The translations under genes and the position numbers were made by a program. A model generated the notes under the pieces. That model had not been told where the DNA came from. It searched no databases and was given only the letters and a program-made list of their open reading frames with translations. A stretch of DNA of 64,000 nucleotides. Origin: Verrucomicrobiaceae bacterium (lineage in GTDB: Bacteria > Verrucomicrobiota > Verrucomicrobiia > Verrucomicrobiales > Verrucomicrobiaceae). The stretch is taken from assembly GCA_016795465.1 (NCBI GenBank), contig JAEUHK010000017.1:1-64000 (forward strand). Direction: 5' to 3'. Below, piece by piece: positions 28,242 to 36,546 of the stretch. Every line of letters starts with the position of its first letter. The first letter of the stretch is position 1.

Positions 28242-29639
28242 TCCCCTCACCACCTCGCCGCTCACATCCGTGAGCCGGAAGTCGCGGCCTTGGAAGCGGT
28301 AGGTGAGTTGTTCGTGATCGAAGCCGAGCAGGTGGAGCATCGTGGCGTGGAGATCGGGGACGGAGACGCGGTTTTCGACGGCGGCGTAGCCGAACTCGTC
28401 GGTGGAACCATACATCTGGCCGCCTTTGATGCCGGCACCGGCCATCCACATGGTGAAACCTTTCGGATGATGATCACGGCCCTTGCCGTTCTCGGCGACG
28501 GGCGAGCGGCCGAACTCGCCACCCCAGACGACGAGCGTGGTGTCGAGCAGGCCGCTGATCTTCAAATCATCGAGCAGCGCGGCGATGGGGCCGTCGGTCT
28601 CGGCGCAGTGGAGGTCGTGGTTCTTTTTGAGGTCGTCGTGGGCGTCCCAAGCCTTCGGGCCTTCGTTGCCGCCGCTGTAAAGCTGCACGAAGCGCACGCC
28701 GCGCTCGACGAGGCGACGTGCGAGCAGGCAGTTTTTGCCAAAGTGGGCCGTCACCGCATTGTCGAGGCCATACATCTTTCGCACGCTCTCAGGTTCACGG
28801 CTCAGATCGGTGCACTCGCTGGCGCTCATCTGCATGCGGAAGGCCAGCTCGTAGGTGTTGATGCGGGCGGCGAGCTGGGACTCGGCGGGATTCGCGGCGG
28901 CGAACTCGGTGTTCCATTGCTTCAGCAAGTCGAGACGTGCCCGCTGCTGCGCACGCGAGACATTCTTCGGCGGTGTGAGGTAGGCGATGGGCTCGCCGCT
29001 GCTGCGGAAGGGCACGCCCTGATACGCGGCGGGCATGAAGCCATTGCTCCAATTGAGAGCGCCATTCACCGGGGCACCCTGATGATCGAGCAGCACGACA
29101 AAGGCCGGCAGGTTCTCGCTTTCACTGCCGAGGCCGTAGGTGGCCCACGAGCCCATGCACGGACGACCGGGCAGGATGAAGCCGGTGTTCATCTGGAAGA
29201 TGGCGGGGCCGTGGTTGTTGCTCTCGGCGTGCATGCTGCGGATCACGCAGAGGTCATCGGCATGCCGCGCGAGATTGGGAAAGGTCTCCGCCATGTCGAT
29301 GCCGGCCTGGCCGTGCTTCGCAAAGCGGTAGTAGCTTTTCATGGCCACGTTTTTCGTCTTTCCGCCCATGAAGGCATCCTCCTTCTTCCACACCGGGATG
29401 GCCTTGCCGTGCCACTTTTCCAGTTCCGGCTTCGGATCAAAAAGATCCACATGCGACGGCCCGCCATACATGAAGAGGAAGATGACCGACTTCGCCTTCG
29501 GCGCGAAGTGCGGCGCTTTCGGAGCCAGCGGGTTTGTGGCGCTCAAAAGCCCCTCCGCGCCGAGCATCGACTGCAACGCAACTGAGCCGAAACCGGCTCC
29601 GGCTTGCTGCAAGATCTGTCGGCGGGTGAGGGAATGCAT
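28230..29639 (-). CDS. DUF1501 protein (Tat-exported)
   Basis: 469 residues from ATG 29639, with a twin-arginine signal SLTRRQILQQAGAGF. The body has the DUF1501 hallmarks: VIFLFMYGGPSHVDLFDPKP, ICVIRSMHAESNNH-type histidines, TLVVWGGEFGRSP and a C-terminal DLHATMLHLLGFDHE. DUF1501 belongs to the alkaline-phosphatase-like/sulfatase superfamily and is usually next to a DUF1549/DUF1553 cytochrome; here such a gene is divergent, 114 bp away. The reaction is not known. Confidence 0.88.
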   Translation of the reverse strand: MHSLTRRQILQQAGAGFGSVALQSMLGAEGLLSATNPLAPKAPHFAPKAKSVIFLFMYGGPSHVDLFDPKPELEKWHGKAIPVWKKEDAFMGGKTKNVAMKSYYRFAKHGQAGIDMAETFPNLARHADDLCVIRSMHAESNNHGPAIFQMNTGFILPGRPCMGSWATYGLGSESENLPAFVVLLDHQGAPVNGALNWSNGFMPAAYQGVPFRSSGEPIAYLTPPKNVSRAQQRARLDLLKQWNTEFAAANPAESQLAARINTYELAFRMQMSASECTDLSREPESVRKMYGLDNAVTAHFGKNCLLARRLVERGVRFVQLYSGGNEGPKAWDAHDDLKKNHDLHCAETDGPIAALLDDLKISGLLDTTLVVWGGEFGRSPVAENGKGRDHHPKGFTMWMAGAGIKGGQMYGSTDEFGYAAVENRVSVPDLHATMLHLLGFDHEQLTYRFQGRDFRLTDVSGEVVRGLLT

Positions 29640-29706
29640 GATGGAGTTCGCTTCAACGCCGTTGGCGGAGCAACCTTGCCTTGAGGCGGCGACACGGGCC
29701 TTGCAT

Positions 29707-29724
29707 TCTGTTTTTTGAAACAGA
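29707..29724. promoter_or_regulatory. Possible operator TCTGTTT-N4-AAACAGA
   Basis: A perfect 7-bp inverted repeat with a TTTG centre, in the 114-bp gap between the divergent DUF1501 and DUF1549 genes. Its position would suit a regulator acting on both, but it is a single site. Confidence 0.3.
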
Positions 29725-29753
29725 CACTCCACCACGGTGTTTGACCGGCGCTC

Positions 29754-31376
29754 ATGGATTCCCCCTCGTCACCCTCCCCGGCACTTGTCTGGCTGCGCAA
29801 TGCGGCCGTGGTGATCTTGTTGGCGGCACTGGCGGGTGTTGCGGCTTGGTTTTGGCTGGAGAAGCCGCAGGCCGTGAAGGCGGCGAAGCTTGTCGATGAG
29901 GTCAAACAGATCGCTGCGAAGGTGGATGCGGCTTTTGAGGCCGATTGGGCATCAAAGGGTATTGCTGCTGCCTCGCGTGCGGATGACCTCATGATCATCC
30001 GCAGGCTCTCGCTGGCACTCACGGGCAGCATTCCCTCGCTCGAAGAAATCCGCGAGGTGCAGGCCATGCAGGGCGATGACGTGCCGCGGCGCTGGCTGGC
30101 ACGTCTTTTGGCGGATCGCCGCACGAGCGACTACCTCGCAGAGCGTCTCGCTCGTGTTTACGTGGGCACGGAAAACGGCCCGTTTCTCATTTATCGCCGT
30201 CGCAGGCTCGTCGAGTGGCTCAGCGAGGCGCTGCTTCAAAACCGGCCCTATGACCGCATCGTGCGCGACTTGGTCGAATCGAAGGGCGTGTGGACGACGA
30301 ACCCCGCGGTGAACTTTGTCACCATCACCAACGAGCCCGGCAAAGGCCCTGACGAGAAAAAACTCGCCGCGAAGATCAGCCGCGCCTTCCTCGGCGTGCG
30401 CATCGACTGCGTGGAGTGCCACGATGGCAAGCTGGGCAGTCCGTGGAAGCAGAGCGACTTCCATCAGTTGGCCGCCTACTTCGGCCAGGCGAAGTTTGAT
30501 TTCACCGGCCTGCGTGACGATCCGAAGCAGCAGTATAAAACGCGTTACCTCGGCGAGACCGAGCCCGCGGTGATCTCCACGAAGGTGCCGTGGAAGCCCG
30601 AGCTGATGCCGGAGAAAGGCCCGCCGAGGTCGCGGCTCGCGGACTGGATCACAGCGAAGGAGAACAAGACCTTTGCCCGCACACTGGTGAACCGTTTTTG
30701 GGCGTTGCTCTTCAACAAGCCGCTCATCACGCCCGTGGATGACCTTCCGCTCGAAGGCCCCTTTCCTCCCGGCATGGAGCTGCTCGCGGAGGATTTCATC
30801 GCGCATGATTTCGACCTGCACCGTCTCATCCGTGTGATCACGGCCACGCGGGTCTTTGAAGCTACTAGCCTCACCGATGATCCGCAGGCGGAGGCGCATT
30901 GGGCGGCCTTTCCAGTCACGCGACTGCGTCCCGAGCAGATGGCCGGCAGCGTCATCCAGGCCGCGTCGCTCGGCTCCATCGACTCGGAGGCGCATGTGCT
31001 CTTCCGCATCAAGCGTGACATCGACGTAAACAACTTCGTCAAACGCTACGGCGACAAAGGCGAGGACGATTTTGACAATGCCGGCGGCACCATTCCTCAA
31101 CGGCTGCTGCTCATGAATGGCAACATGGTCACCGATAATGTGAAGGGCAATCCGCTGGTCGGTGCCAGCACTCGCATCAGCATGCTCTCGCCGGACAACC
31201 AGACCGCCATCGAAAGCGCCTACCTCGCCGTCTTCACCCGCATGCCCTCGCCCGAGGAGTCCGCCCATTTCGAAGGCCTGCTCGCCAGCGCCAAATCCAC
31301 CAACTCCCGCAGCAGTGCCATGAGTGATCTCTACTGGACCCTGATGAACGCTACCGAGTTTTCTTGGAACCATTGA
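29754..31376 (+). CDS. DUF1549/DUF1553 protein with CxxCH motif
   Basis: 540 residues. An N-terminal membrane anchor (AVVILLAALAGVAAWFWL) is followed by DUF1549 (LSLALTGSIPSLEEI), including CVECHDGKLGSPW, the position that binds heme c or resembles such a site. Then comes DUF1553 (ADWITAKENKTFARTLVNRFW, ending NATEFSWNH). There is no separate N-terminal planctomycete cytochrome C domain, unlike the copy at 47667-49997. These proteins work with DUF1501 partners, probably in an oxidative or catabolic step outside the cytoplasm. Its same-strand DUF1501 partner (31876) is separated from it by the GxxExxY gene. Confidence 0.85.
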   Translation: MDSPSSPSPALVWLRNAAVVILLAALAGVAAWFWLEKPQAVKAAKLVDEVKQIAAKVDAAFEADWASKGIAAASRADDLMIIRRLSLALTGSIPSLEEIREVQAMQGDDVPRRWLARLLADRRTSDYLAERLARVYVGTENGPFLIYRRRRLVEWLSEALLQNRPYDRIVRDLVESKGVWTTNPAVNFVTITNEPGKGPDEKKLAAKISRAFLGVRIDCVECHDGKLGSPWKQSDFHQLAAYFGQAKFDFTGLRDDPKQQYKTRYLGETEPAVISTKVPWKPELMPEKGPPRSRLADWITAKENKTFARTLVNRFWALLFNKPLITPVDDLPLEGPFPPGMELLAEDFIAHDFDLHRLIRVITATRVFEATSLTDDPQAEAHWAAFPVTRLRPEQMAGSVIQAASLGSIDSEAHVLFRIKRDIDVNNFVKRYGDKGEDDFDNAGGTIPQRLLLMNGNMVTDNVKGNPLVGASTRISMLSPDNQTAIESAYLAVFTRMPSPEESAHFEGLLASAKSTNSRSSAMSDLYWTLMNATEFSWNH

Positions 31377-31383
31377 AGCTATC

Positions 31384-31411
31384 CTCTGTGCACCTCCGTG
31401 ACCTCTGTGGT
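31384..31411. repeat. Left inverted arm flanking the GxxExxY gene
   Basis: 28 bases with CTCTGTG/CTCCGTG units spaced 9-10 bp. It is the inverted match of 31825-31852 at 24 of 28 positions. Confidence 0.75.
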
Positions 31412-31428
31412 CCAATTTAAACACTGCC

Positions 31429-31818
31429 ATGAAGCCCAAAACAATCGAACCAACGACCCAGCTCACCTCCGAGATCATCGCCGCTGCCATGGAAGTTCAC
31501 ACGCGGCTCGGGCCTGGACTGTTCGAGACCACCTATGAGGTTTGTCTGCTCTATGAACTGCACAAGCGCGGCCTCAAAGCCGAGCGCCAGATCGAGCTGC
31601 CAGTAATCTACGATGGAGTCAAAATCGACGCGGGTTACCGGATCGACATTCTGGTCGAAGACGAGGTGATTCTGGAGTTGAAGGCGGTTGAAATGATCAA
31701 GGCGGTTCACGAGGCGCAGCTTATTTCGTATCTCAAGCTCAGCGGTAAGCGTGTGGGGTTGCTGATCAATTTTAACGTCACGCGGCTCAAGGAAGGCATT
31801 GTGCGGCGCATGAACTGA
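31429..31818 (+). CDS. GxxExxY protein
   Basis: 129 residues, cytoplasmic. The defining motif GPGLFETTYE (G-x-x-E-x-x-Y) is near residue 28. A PD-(D/E)xK-like core follows: the Asp in DAGYRIDILVEDEVILELKAV and the Glu-x-Lys of ELKAV fit a nuclease-fold arrangement. The family is widespread and dispersed in environmental bacteria and its role is unproven. It sits between a DUF1549 and a DUF1501 gene and is bracketed by inverted repeats, which suggests it moved in as a unit. Confidence 0.85.
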   Translation: MKPKTIEPTTQLTSEIIAAAMEVHTRLGPGLFETTYEVCLLYELHKRGLKAERQIELPVIYDGVKIDAGYRIDILVEDEVILELKAVEMIKAVHEAQLISYLKLSGKRVGLLINFNVTRLKEGIVRRMN

Positions 31819-31824
31819 AGTTTA

Positions 31825-31852
31825 ACCACAGAGTTCACAGAGAAGCACAGAG
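31825..31852. repeat. Right inverted arm flanking the GxxExxY gene
   Basis: Begins ACCACAGAG and ends CACAGAG; the reverse complement of 31384-31411 with four mismatches. It starts six bases after the GxxExxY stop codon. Confidence 0.75.
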
Positions 31853-31875
31853 TCAGAAACAGTTTAAATTCGCCC

Positions 31876-33168
31876 ATGAACACCTCCGCTTGTTTTGGTC
31901 ATGATCATTGGTCACGCCGCACGATGCTCCGTGGAGCGGGAGTCGCGGGTGTTTCGTGGCTCACGCCGCTGGCGGATATCCTCGCCGCGGAGGCGGAGAA
32001 GGCGCCGAAGGGCAAGCCGGCGAAGTCGTTGATCCTGCTGTGGCTCGGCGGTGCGGCCAGCCAGCTTGACACCTTTGATCCGCATCCCACGACGAAGATC
32101 GGCGGCGGGGTGAAGGCGATCGACACGGCGATCAAGGGCGTGCAGTTCGCCGCCGGGCTGGAGCAAACCGCCAGCGTGATGGGCGATGTGTCACTCATCC
32201 GCTCGATGGTGAGCAAGGAGGGCGATCACGAGCGTGCCTTTTACAACATCAAGACCGGCTATCGGCCTGATCCCACGCTGATTCATCCGAGCATCGGCGC
32301 GGTGATGTGTCACGAGCTGCCGGAGGCTCGCATCGAGATCCCGACGCATGTTTCCATCCTGCCCAATCAATGGCCGGCACGCGGCGGCTACTTCGGAGCG
32401 CAGTTTGATGCCTTCCAGATGTATGATCCGAAGGGCAGCATCCCGGATGTGAAGGCACGCGTGAGTGACGAGCGTCTGCAGAAGCGCATGGAAAGCCTCA
32501 GCGTGGTGGAAAAAGCCTTCGCGGCAGGCCGCCTGCCAAACCTCGATCAGGAGAAGACGCTGCATCAGCTCTCCATTGAGCGGGCGCGAAAGATGATGAC
32601 CTCGGAGCAGCTCAAAGCCTTTGATGTGAGCCAGGCGACAGCCTCCGAGCGTGATGCGTATGGCGACACAGCGTTCGGTCGCGGCTGTCTCGCGGCGGTG
32701 CGGCTGATCCAGGCTGGCGTGCGCTGTGTGGAGGTCACGCTGAATGGTTGGGACACACATGCGAACAATCTCGAAGGCCAGGCCTCACAGGTGAAGATCC
32801 TCGATGCGGCCTTCGCCTCGCTCATTCGCGATTTGAAGCGTCACAACCTGCTCGCGAGCACCGTGGTGGTGTGCGGTGGCGAGTTCGGCCGCACGCCAAA
32901 GATCAATAATCTCGGCGGTCGTGATCACTGGCCCACCGGATTCAGCATGCTCGTGGCCGGCGGCGGCTTTGCTGGTGGTCGCGTCATCGGCACCACCGAT
33001 CCCGAAGGCGTCAAAAAAGACCCCGAGAAGCCTGTTTTCGTCGAAGACCTCCACGCGACGGTTTTGGACCTCTTCGGCATCGACTACGCGAAGGAACTCA
33101 TGACGCCCGTGGGCCGTCCGATGGCCCTCAGCAAGGGCGATGTGGTCGAGGAACTGCTCGCGATGTGA
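31876..33168 (+). CDS. DUF1501 protein, second copy
   Basis: 430 residues. Twin-arginine type signal HWSRRTMLRGAGVAGVSWL. Family blocks are SLILLWLGGAASQLDTFDP, VSLIRSMVSKEGDHERAFYNIKTGY, TVVVCGGEFGRTP and DLHATVLDLFGIDY. It differs from the other two copies in the longer GHD-like insert around VMCHELPEARIEI. It is probably the partner of the DUF1549 gene at 29754. No biochemical role is established for the family. Confidence 0.88.
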   Translation: MNTSACFGHDHWSRRTMLRGAGVAGVSWLTPLADILAAEAEKAPKGKPAKSLILLWLGGAASQLDTFDPHPTTKIGGGVKAIDTAIKGVQFAAGLEQTASVMGDVSLIRSMVSKEGDHERAFYNIKTGYRPDPTLIHPSIGAVMCHELPEARIEIPTHVSILPNQWPARGGYFGAQFDAFQMYDPKGSIPDVKARVSDERLQKRMESLSVVEKAFAAGRLPNLDQEKTLHQLSIERARKMMTSEQLKAFDVSQATASERDAYGDTAFGRGCLAAVRLIQAGVRCVEVTLNGWDTHANNLEGQASQVKILDAAFASLIRDLKRHNLLASTVVVCGGEFGRTPKINNLGGRDHWPTGFSMLVAGGGFAGGRVIGTTDPEGVKKDPEKPVFVEDLHATVLDLFGIDYAKELMTPVGRPMALSKGDVVEELLAM

Positions 33169-33255
33169 TCCACCCTGGCGATTTGCGCGGCCAAACGGGC
33201 TCTCCGGCTGCGAGTGCATTGCGAAATCGTCGTCGACGGATAGTGATGCGGCCCC

Positions 33256-33633
33256 ATGAAATCACTCCGCTCTCTTTTTGCCATCGTCCCGGTCTTCGCG
33301 CTCACCCAATGCGCCACCGAAACTGCCGCTCCATCCGCTGCCAGCAAGCCAGCCGCGGCTCCCGCTGCCTCCGCCGACGGTGAGATCAAACCCGGCATGA
33401 CCAAGGCTCAGGTGATCGCCGTATGGAACGAGCCGGACAGCAAGACGCCGCTGCCAGGTGGCGGTGAAGTGTGGAAGTGGGCGGGGCAGGGCTGGAAGCG
33501 CCATGTGCCCGTCTATGGCACCTGGGCGCATGTGGAGGAGCACACCGTGACCTTTGGCACCGATGGCAAAGTGGTCGGCAACAACACGAAAGACTACGGC
33601 AATGCTTTCCAGGAGCCTTGGCGTCGTCGCTAA
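33256..33633 (+). CDS. Small exported lipoprotein-like protein with SmpA/BamE-like motif
   Basis: 125 residues. The N-terminus SLFAIVPVFALTQCATE resembles a lipoprotein signal, though Gln before the Cys is atypical. After an Ala/Pro linker comes DGEIKPGMTKAQVIAVWNEPDSKT, which matches the G-M-(T/S)-x-x-x-V-x-x-x-x-G-x-P helix of SmpA/OmlA (BamE-fold) domains. A basic WKRH segment follows. It is probably periplasmic and anchored to a membrane. A terminator lies just after the stop. Confidence 0.7.
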   Translation: MKSLRSLFAIVPVFALTQCATETAAPSAASKPAAAPAASADGEIKPGMTKAQVIAVWNEPDSKTPLPGGGEVWKWAGQGWKRHVPVYGTWAHVEEHTVTFGTDGKVVGNNTKDYGNAFQEPWRRR

Positions 33634-33655
33634 GACCGAAATCCCATCTCAATCT

Positions 33656-33690
33656 GAGGCGGCACGGTGATGTGCCGCCTCTTCTTTGTG
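33656..33690 (+). terminator. Rho-independent terminator
   Basis: Perfect 10-bp stem GAGGCGGCAC (33656-33665) with GTGCCGCCTC (33672-33681) and a 6-base loop, then TTCTTTGT. It closes the lipoprotein gene. Confidence 0.8.
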
Positions 33691-33744
33691 GGAGATGAAG
33701 TGAAAATGAGTGCTCTCGGGTTCCGAGTGTCGTAGGTTTGGCCC

Positions 33745-34572
33745 ATGATTCGTTTTTCATGTTTTTGGAGCCTGGCAGTTGCTGCGCTTGTCTTGACCGG
33801 TCACGGGATTGCCGCCGATACCATTGTGTCCGTGGGTGGCCGAAGCATTCAGGTGCCAGCATTGGCCAACTATGAACGGGTGGACGGGAGAGATCCGAAG
33901 ATCGATCAAATGCGCGATGATCTGCTGGGCGGGACCAATCGTTATGTGGCACGCTTCGAGCCGGTATCAGGCTCGCCGGACTCAGACCAAGGACGTGAGC
34001 TGACGATTCAGGTCATGAAATCCATTGAAAGCCGGGAGATAGGCGAACGGACCTTCATGGAAGTGCGGGATCAAATGCGGCGTGAGTTCAAAACCGCATT
34101 GGATGGAATGATGGCCAAACTGGGGCCGCAGGTTCAGGCTTCGGGCAAAAAAGCAGGTGAAACGCTTGGGGTGGACATGGCATTGAGCGCGAGCGACATG
34201 GCCGTTCTCGGCATTTTCGACGACAGCGACAGCAGTCTCGGATTCACCATGGCGATGAAAGTGAATGCCAAAGTCGGCGGTGAGGCGTCAGAGCAAAGGA
34301 TGGTTACCGCCGGGATGACAATGCCTGTGAACGGGCGACTGCTCTACTTGTATGCAGTGGCTGACTTCGATGATGAGTCAGACCGAAAATGGGCTGAGCA
34401 TACAGTGGCAGTGTGGCGTGATGCCATTGTGGCAGCCAATCCGAGGGTCCAGGGCCCCAGTGCCTCCCTTTTTGATTGGAATAGCGTAGGGCGCTCAGCC
34501 CTCATTGGTGGCGCTATCGGCGGTTTGGTTGGACTCGTGAGCTGGCTCACGAAGAAAAAGAAGTCGAGCTGA
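33745..34572 (+). CDS. Secreted hypothetical protein with C-terminal membrane anchor
   Basis: 275 residues. Signal peptide FSCFWSLAVAALVLTGHGIAA; the last segment SALIGGAIGGLVGLVSWLTKKKKSS is a Gly-rich helix followed by a lysine cluster, a likely membrane anchor with a cytoplasmic tail. The middle is mixed alpha/beta with no motif I know. It is convergent with the DUF116/polyprenyl synthase gene (2-bp gap). No function is proposed. Confidence 0.6.
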   Translation: MIRFSCFWSLAVAALVLTGHGIAADTIVSVGGRSIQVPALANYERVDGRDPKIDQMRDDLLGGTNRYVARFEPVSGSPDSDQGRELTIQVMKSIESREIGERTFMEVRDQMRREFKTALDGMMAKLGPQVQASGKKAGETLGVDMALSASDMAVLGIFDDSDSSLGFTMAMKVNAKVGGEASEQRMVTAGMTMPVNGRLLYLYAVADFDDESDRKWAEHTVAVWRDAIVAANPRVQGPSASLFDWNSVGRSALIGGAIGGLVGLVSWLTKKKKSS

Positions 34573-34574
34573 CC

Positions 34575-36347
34575 TCACGCTTTCTGCGGCTTTGCCACCA
34601 AGTGTTCGGCGGCCTTGGCGGCTTCGGCGCGAAGGGTGGGATCGAGGTTCTTCTGCTCAAATTCGCGGCACCAGCCTTTGATTTCGAGTTCGTTGAAGAT
34701 TTTGCCGATCACGCGGCGCAGCAGGCCTTTGAGGTTCGGGATCTCGACTTCCTGCAAACTGCGGATGGCGGCCTCTTTGTAGCCTTCGAGCAGCGTCGTC
34801 GCCTTTTCATAGGCGCCGCTTTCGTGGGACCAATCGCGGATGAGGGCGTTGGTGGGCTTTTCGCAGGGCTGGCCGTTCCAAAGGGCTTCCATGGTGTCTT
34901 TGGCGGTGCCTTTGCCTTTCTCGCGGAGGAGCGAGAGGATGATGCTGGGGCGCATGCTCCATTCGTTGGCGGCGGCGCTGTCTTCGCCGAGGTCGTCGAT
35001 GTCATCGCGGATCTGGTAGGCGATGCCGAGGTTCTCGCTGTAGGTGTGGAGCACGTCGGCGCATTCATCGAGGCGGCCGGCGAGCGCGGCACCGACTTTC
35101 AAAGCGACTTCAAAGGCGGGCGCGGTCTTGCTGCGGAAGATTTCGAGCACCTGCTGGCTGCTGAGGGCCACGGGGTGACGCGTCCAGAGCAGTTCGGCAC
35201 CTTGACCAATACAAAGCTCACGCTGGCCTTCGGCGGCGACGAGCAGCGCGGCGCTGCGGATGTGCGCAGGCAGGTCGCCATCGGCGAGGAGGCGATAACC
35301 TTCGCCGATGAGCAGATCGCCGATGTTCAGGGCGACGGGGATGCCGTGCTCGGTGTGCAGCGTGGTTTCGCCGTAGCGTTCGGCGTCGCCGTCCTCGATG
35401 TCGTCATGGACGAGCGAGGCCTTGTGGAAGATCTCGACGGAGATGGCGGCGCGTTTGATGGAATCGCTGATCGGAGCCTCGGGATCATCGCGGAGCGCTT
35501 GATACGCGGCGACGGTCAAAAAGGGACGCCAGCGCTTGCCGGCGCGGGCGAGCCAGTCGCGCGAGATTTCCTCGGTGTGGCCACGCGGCGGTCCCATCAG
35601 CGCATCGAGCGACTCGCGGGTGAACCAAGTCTTCACCTCGTCGTGCAGTTCATTGAGGTTCAGGCGGCGCGTTTTGTCCTCGCTGGTGAGGTGGATGTAG
35701 TCCCACACCCAGTCGATATCGACGACGGTGTCGATGCAGTCGTCCTGCAGCAAAGGCACGGCGACGGCGGGAATGGCGGCGGCTTCCACATACGGGAAGG
35801 TTCTTTCCAAAACGGGCAGGCAGGAGATGCCGACGATGGCCTCGATTTTGCCGGTCTGGATGAGCGACATGACGATGGCGCTGCCTTCGGCCACCAAAAC
35901 AGCGTAACCGAGCTTTTCGGCCTCGTTTTGGAAGTCCTGGATGCTGCACAGGCCGCATTGCTTGCAGAGCAGTCCGAATTCATCAAAGGGCGCGGGGCAT
36001 TTGCTCTCGACGCGGAGGCATTTCGGCATCAGCAGCAGGCGTTTTTCGAAAGGGACGGTCGCGAGGTGCTCGCGCCAGCTTTCGTTCGCCATGAGCACGC
36101 CGATGTAGTCGCGGTAGATCGCGTCAAAACCCTCGATGGCCATGAGCTTGTCCGTGTGCTGGCTGAGTTCCTCCAACGGGATGGGCGGCACGAGGCCGAC
36201 CTGCTGCGCGTATTCGCGCACCTTGGCGAGGATGTGATCGCGCTCGATCTTCGTCTGCGGAATGTTTTTTTTCGGCTTCCGCAAAGCGCGATTGAGGCCG
36301 GGAATGGGCGGCGGGAGGCTGGCGGCTCGGACGGTGAGGGTGGACAT
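34575..36347 (-). CDS. Fusion of DUF116 with a trans-polyprenyl diphosphate synthase
   Basis: 590 residues. The N-terminal 60-225 region matches DUF116: Cys at 110, 117, 128, 131 and 134 (CKQCGLC) could bind a cluster or zinc, and 150-200 gives VAEGSAIVMSLIQTGKIEAIVG with C176. From about 262 to 560 it is a polyprenyl synthetase: GKRWRP at 270-275 (IPP binding), first Asp-rich DDIED at 315-319 and second DDIDD further on. It condenses isopentenyl diphosphate with an allylic primer to make a prenyl chain for quinones or carriers. The two domains are continuous, without a frameshift. The AG-rich intergenic stretch upstream holds a palindrome. Confidence 0.82.
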   Translation of the reverse strand: MSTLTVRAASLPPPIPGLNRALRKPKKNIPQTKIERDHILAKVREYAQQVGLVPPIPLEELSQHTDKLMAIEGFDAIYRDYIGVLMANESWREHLATVPFEKRLLLMPKCLRVESKCPAPFDEFGLLCKQCGLCSIQDFQNEAEKLGYAVLVAEGSAIVMSLIQTGKIEAIVGISCLPVLERTFPYVEAAAIPAVAVPLLQDDCIDTVVDIDWVWDYIHLTSEDKTRRLNLNELHDEVKTWFTRESLDALMGPPRGHTEEISRDWLARAGKRWRPFLTVAAYQALRDDPEAPISDSIKRAAISVEIFHKASLVHDDIEDGDAERYGETTLHTEHGIPVALNIGDLLIGEGYRLLADGDLPAHIRSAALLVAAEGQRELCIGQGAELLWTRHPVALSSQQVLEIFRSKTAPAFEVALKVGAALAGRLDECADVLHTYSENLGIAYQIRDDIDDLGEDSAAANEWSMRPSIILSLLREKGKGTAKDTMEALWNGQPCEKPTNALIRDWSHESGAYEKATTLLEGYKEAAIRSLQEVEIPNLKGLLRRVIGKIFNELEIKGWCREFEQKNLDPTLRAEAAKAAEHLVAKPQKA

Positions 36348-36385
36348 GGGGCGCGTAGAGCAAAGGGCGAGGAGCAGAGAGTGGG

Positions 36386-36511
36386 AAAGTGCTCAGTTCT
36401 CAGTGCTCAGTGGGGTTTTTGACAGGATCGGAGGGGTGAATGACAAGATCGGTGCATGAAACGCGGCGCAAGAGCTATTCTGAGCACTGAGCACTGCCTA
36501 CTGAGCACTTT
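36386..36511. repeat. Inverted repeat with AGTGCTCAGT units
   Basis: Arms of 26 bases at 36386-36411 and 36486-36511 match at 23 of 26 positions; each arm has two AGTGCTCAG units. The 74-bp spacer holds a direct repeat GACAGGATCGG / GACAAGATCGG. It lies in the 199-bp gap between two minus-strand genes. Confidence 0.7.
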
Positions 36512-36546
36512 TTCTCCGCTGTCTCGAACAACGTCACTGGGGGAAT

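Noticed and set aside
34602..36422. 606-codon plus-strand frame antisense to the DUF116/polyprenyl synthase gene
   Set aside because: Asp/Gly/Ala/Phe-rich shadow without motifs. The minus strand carries intact GKRWRP and DDxxD sites.
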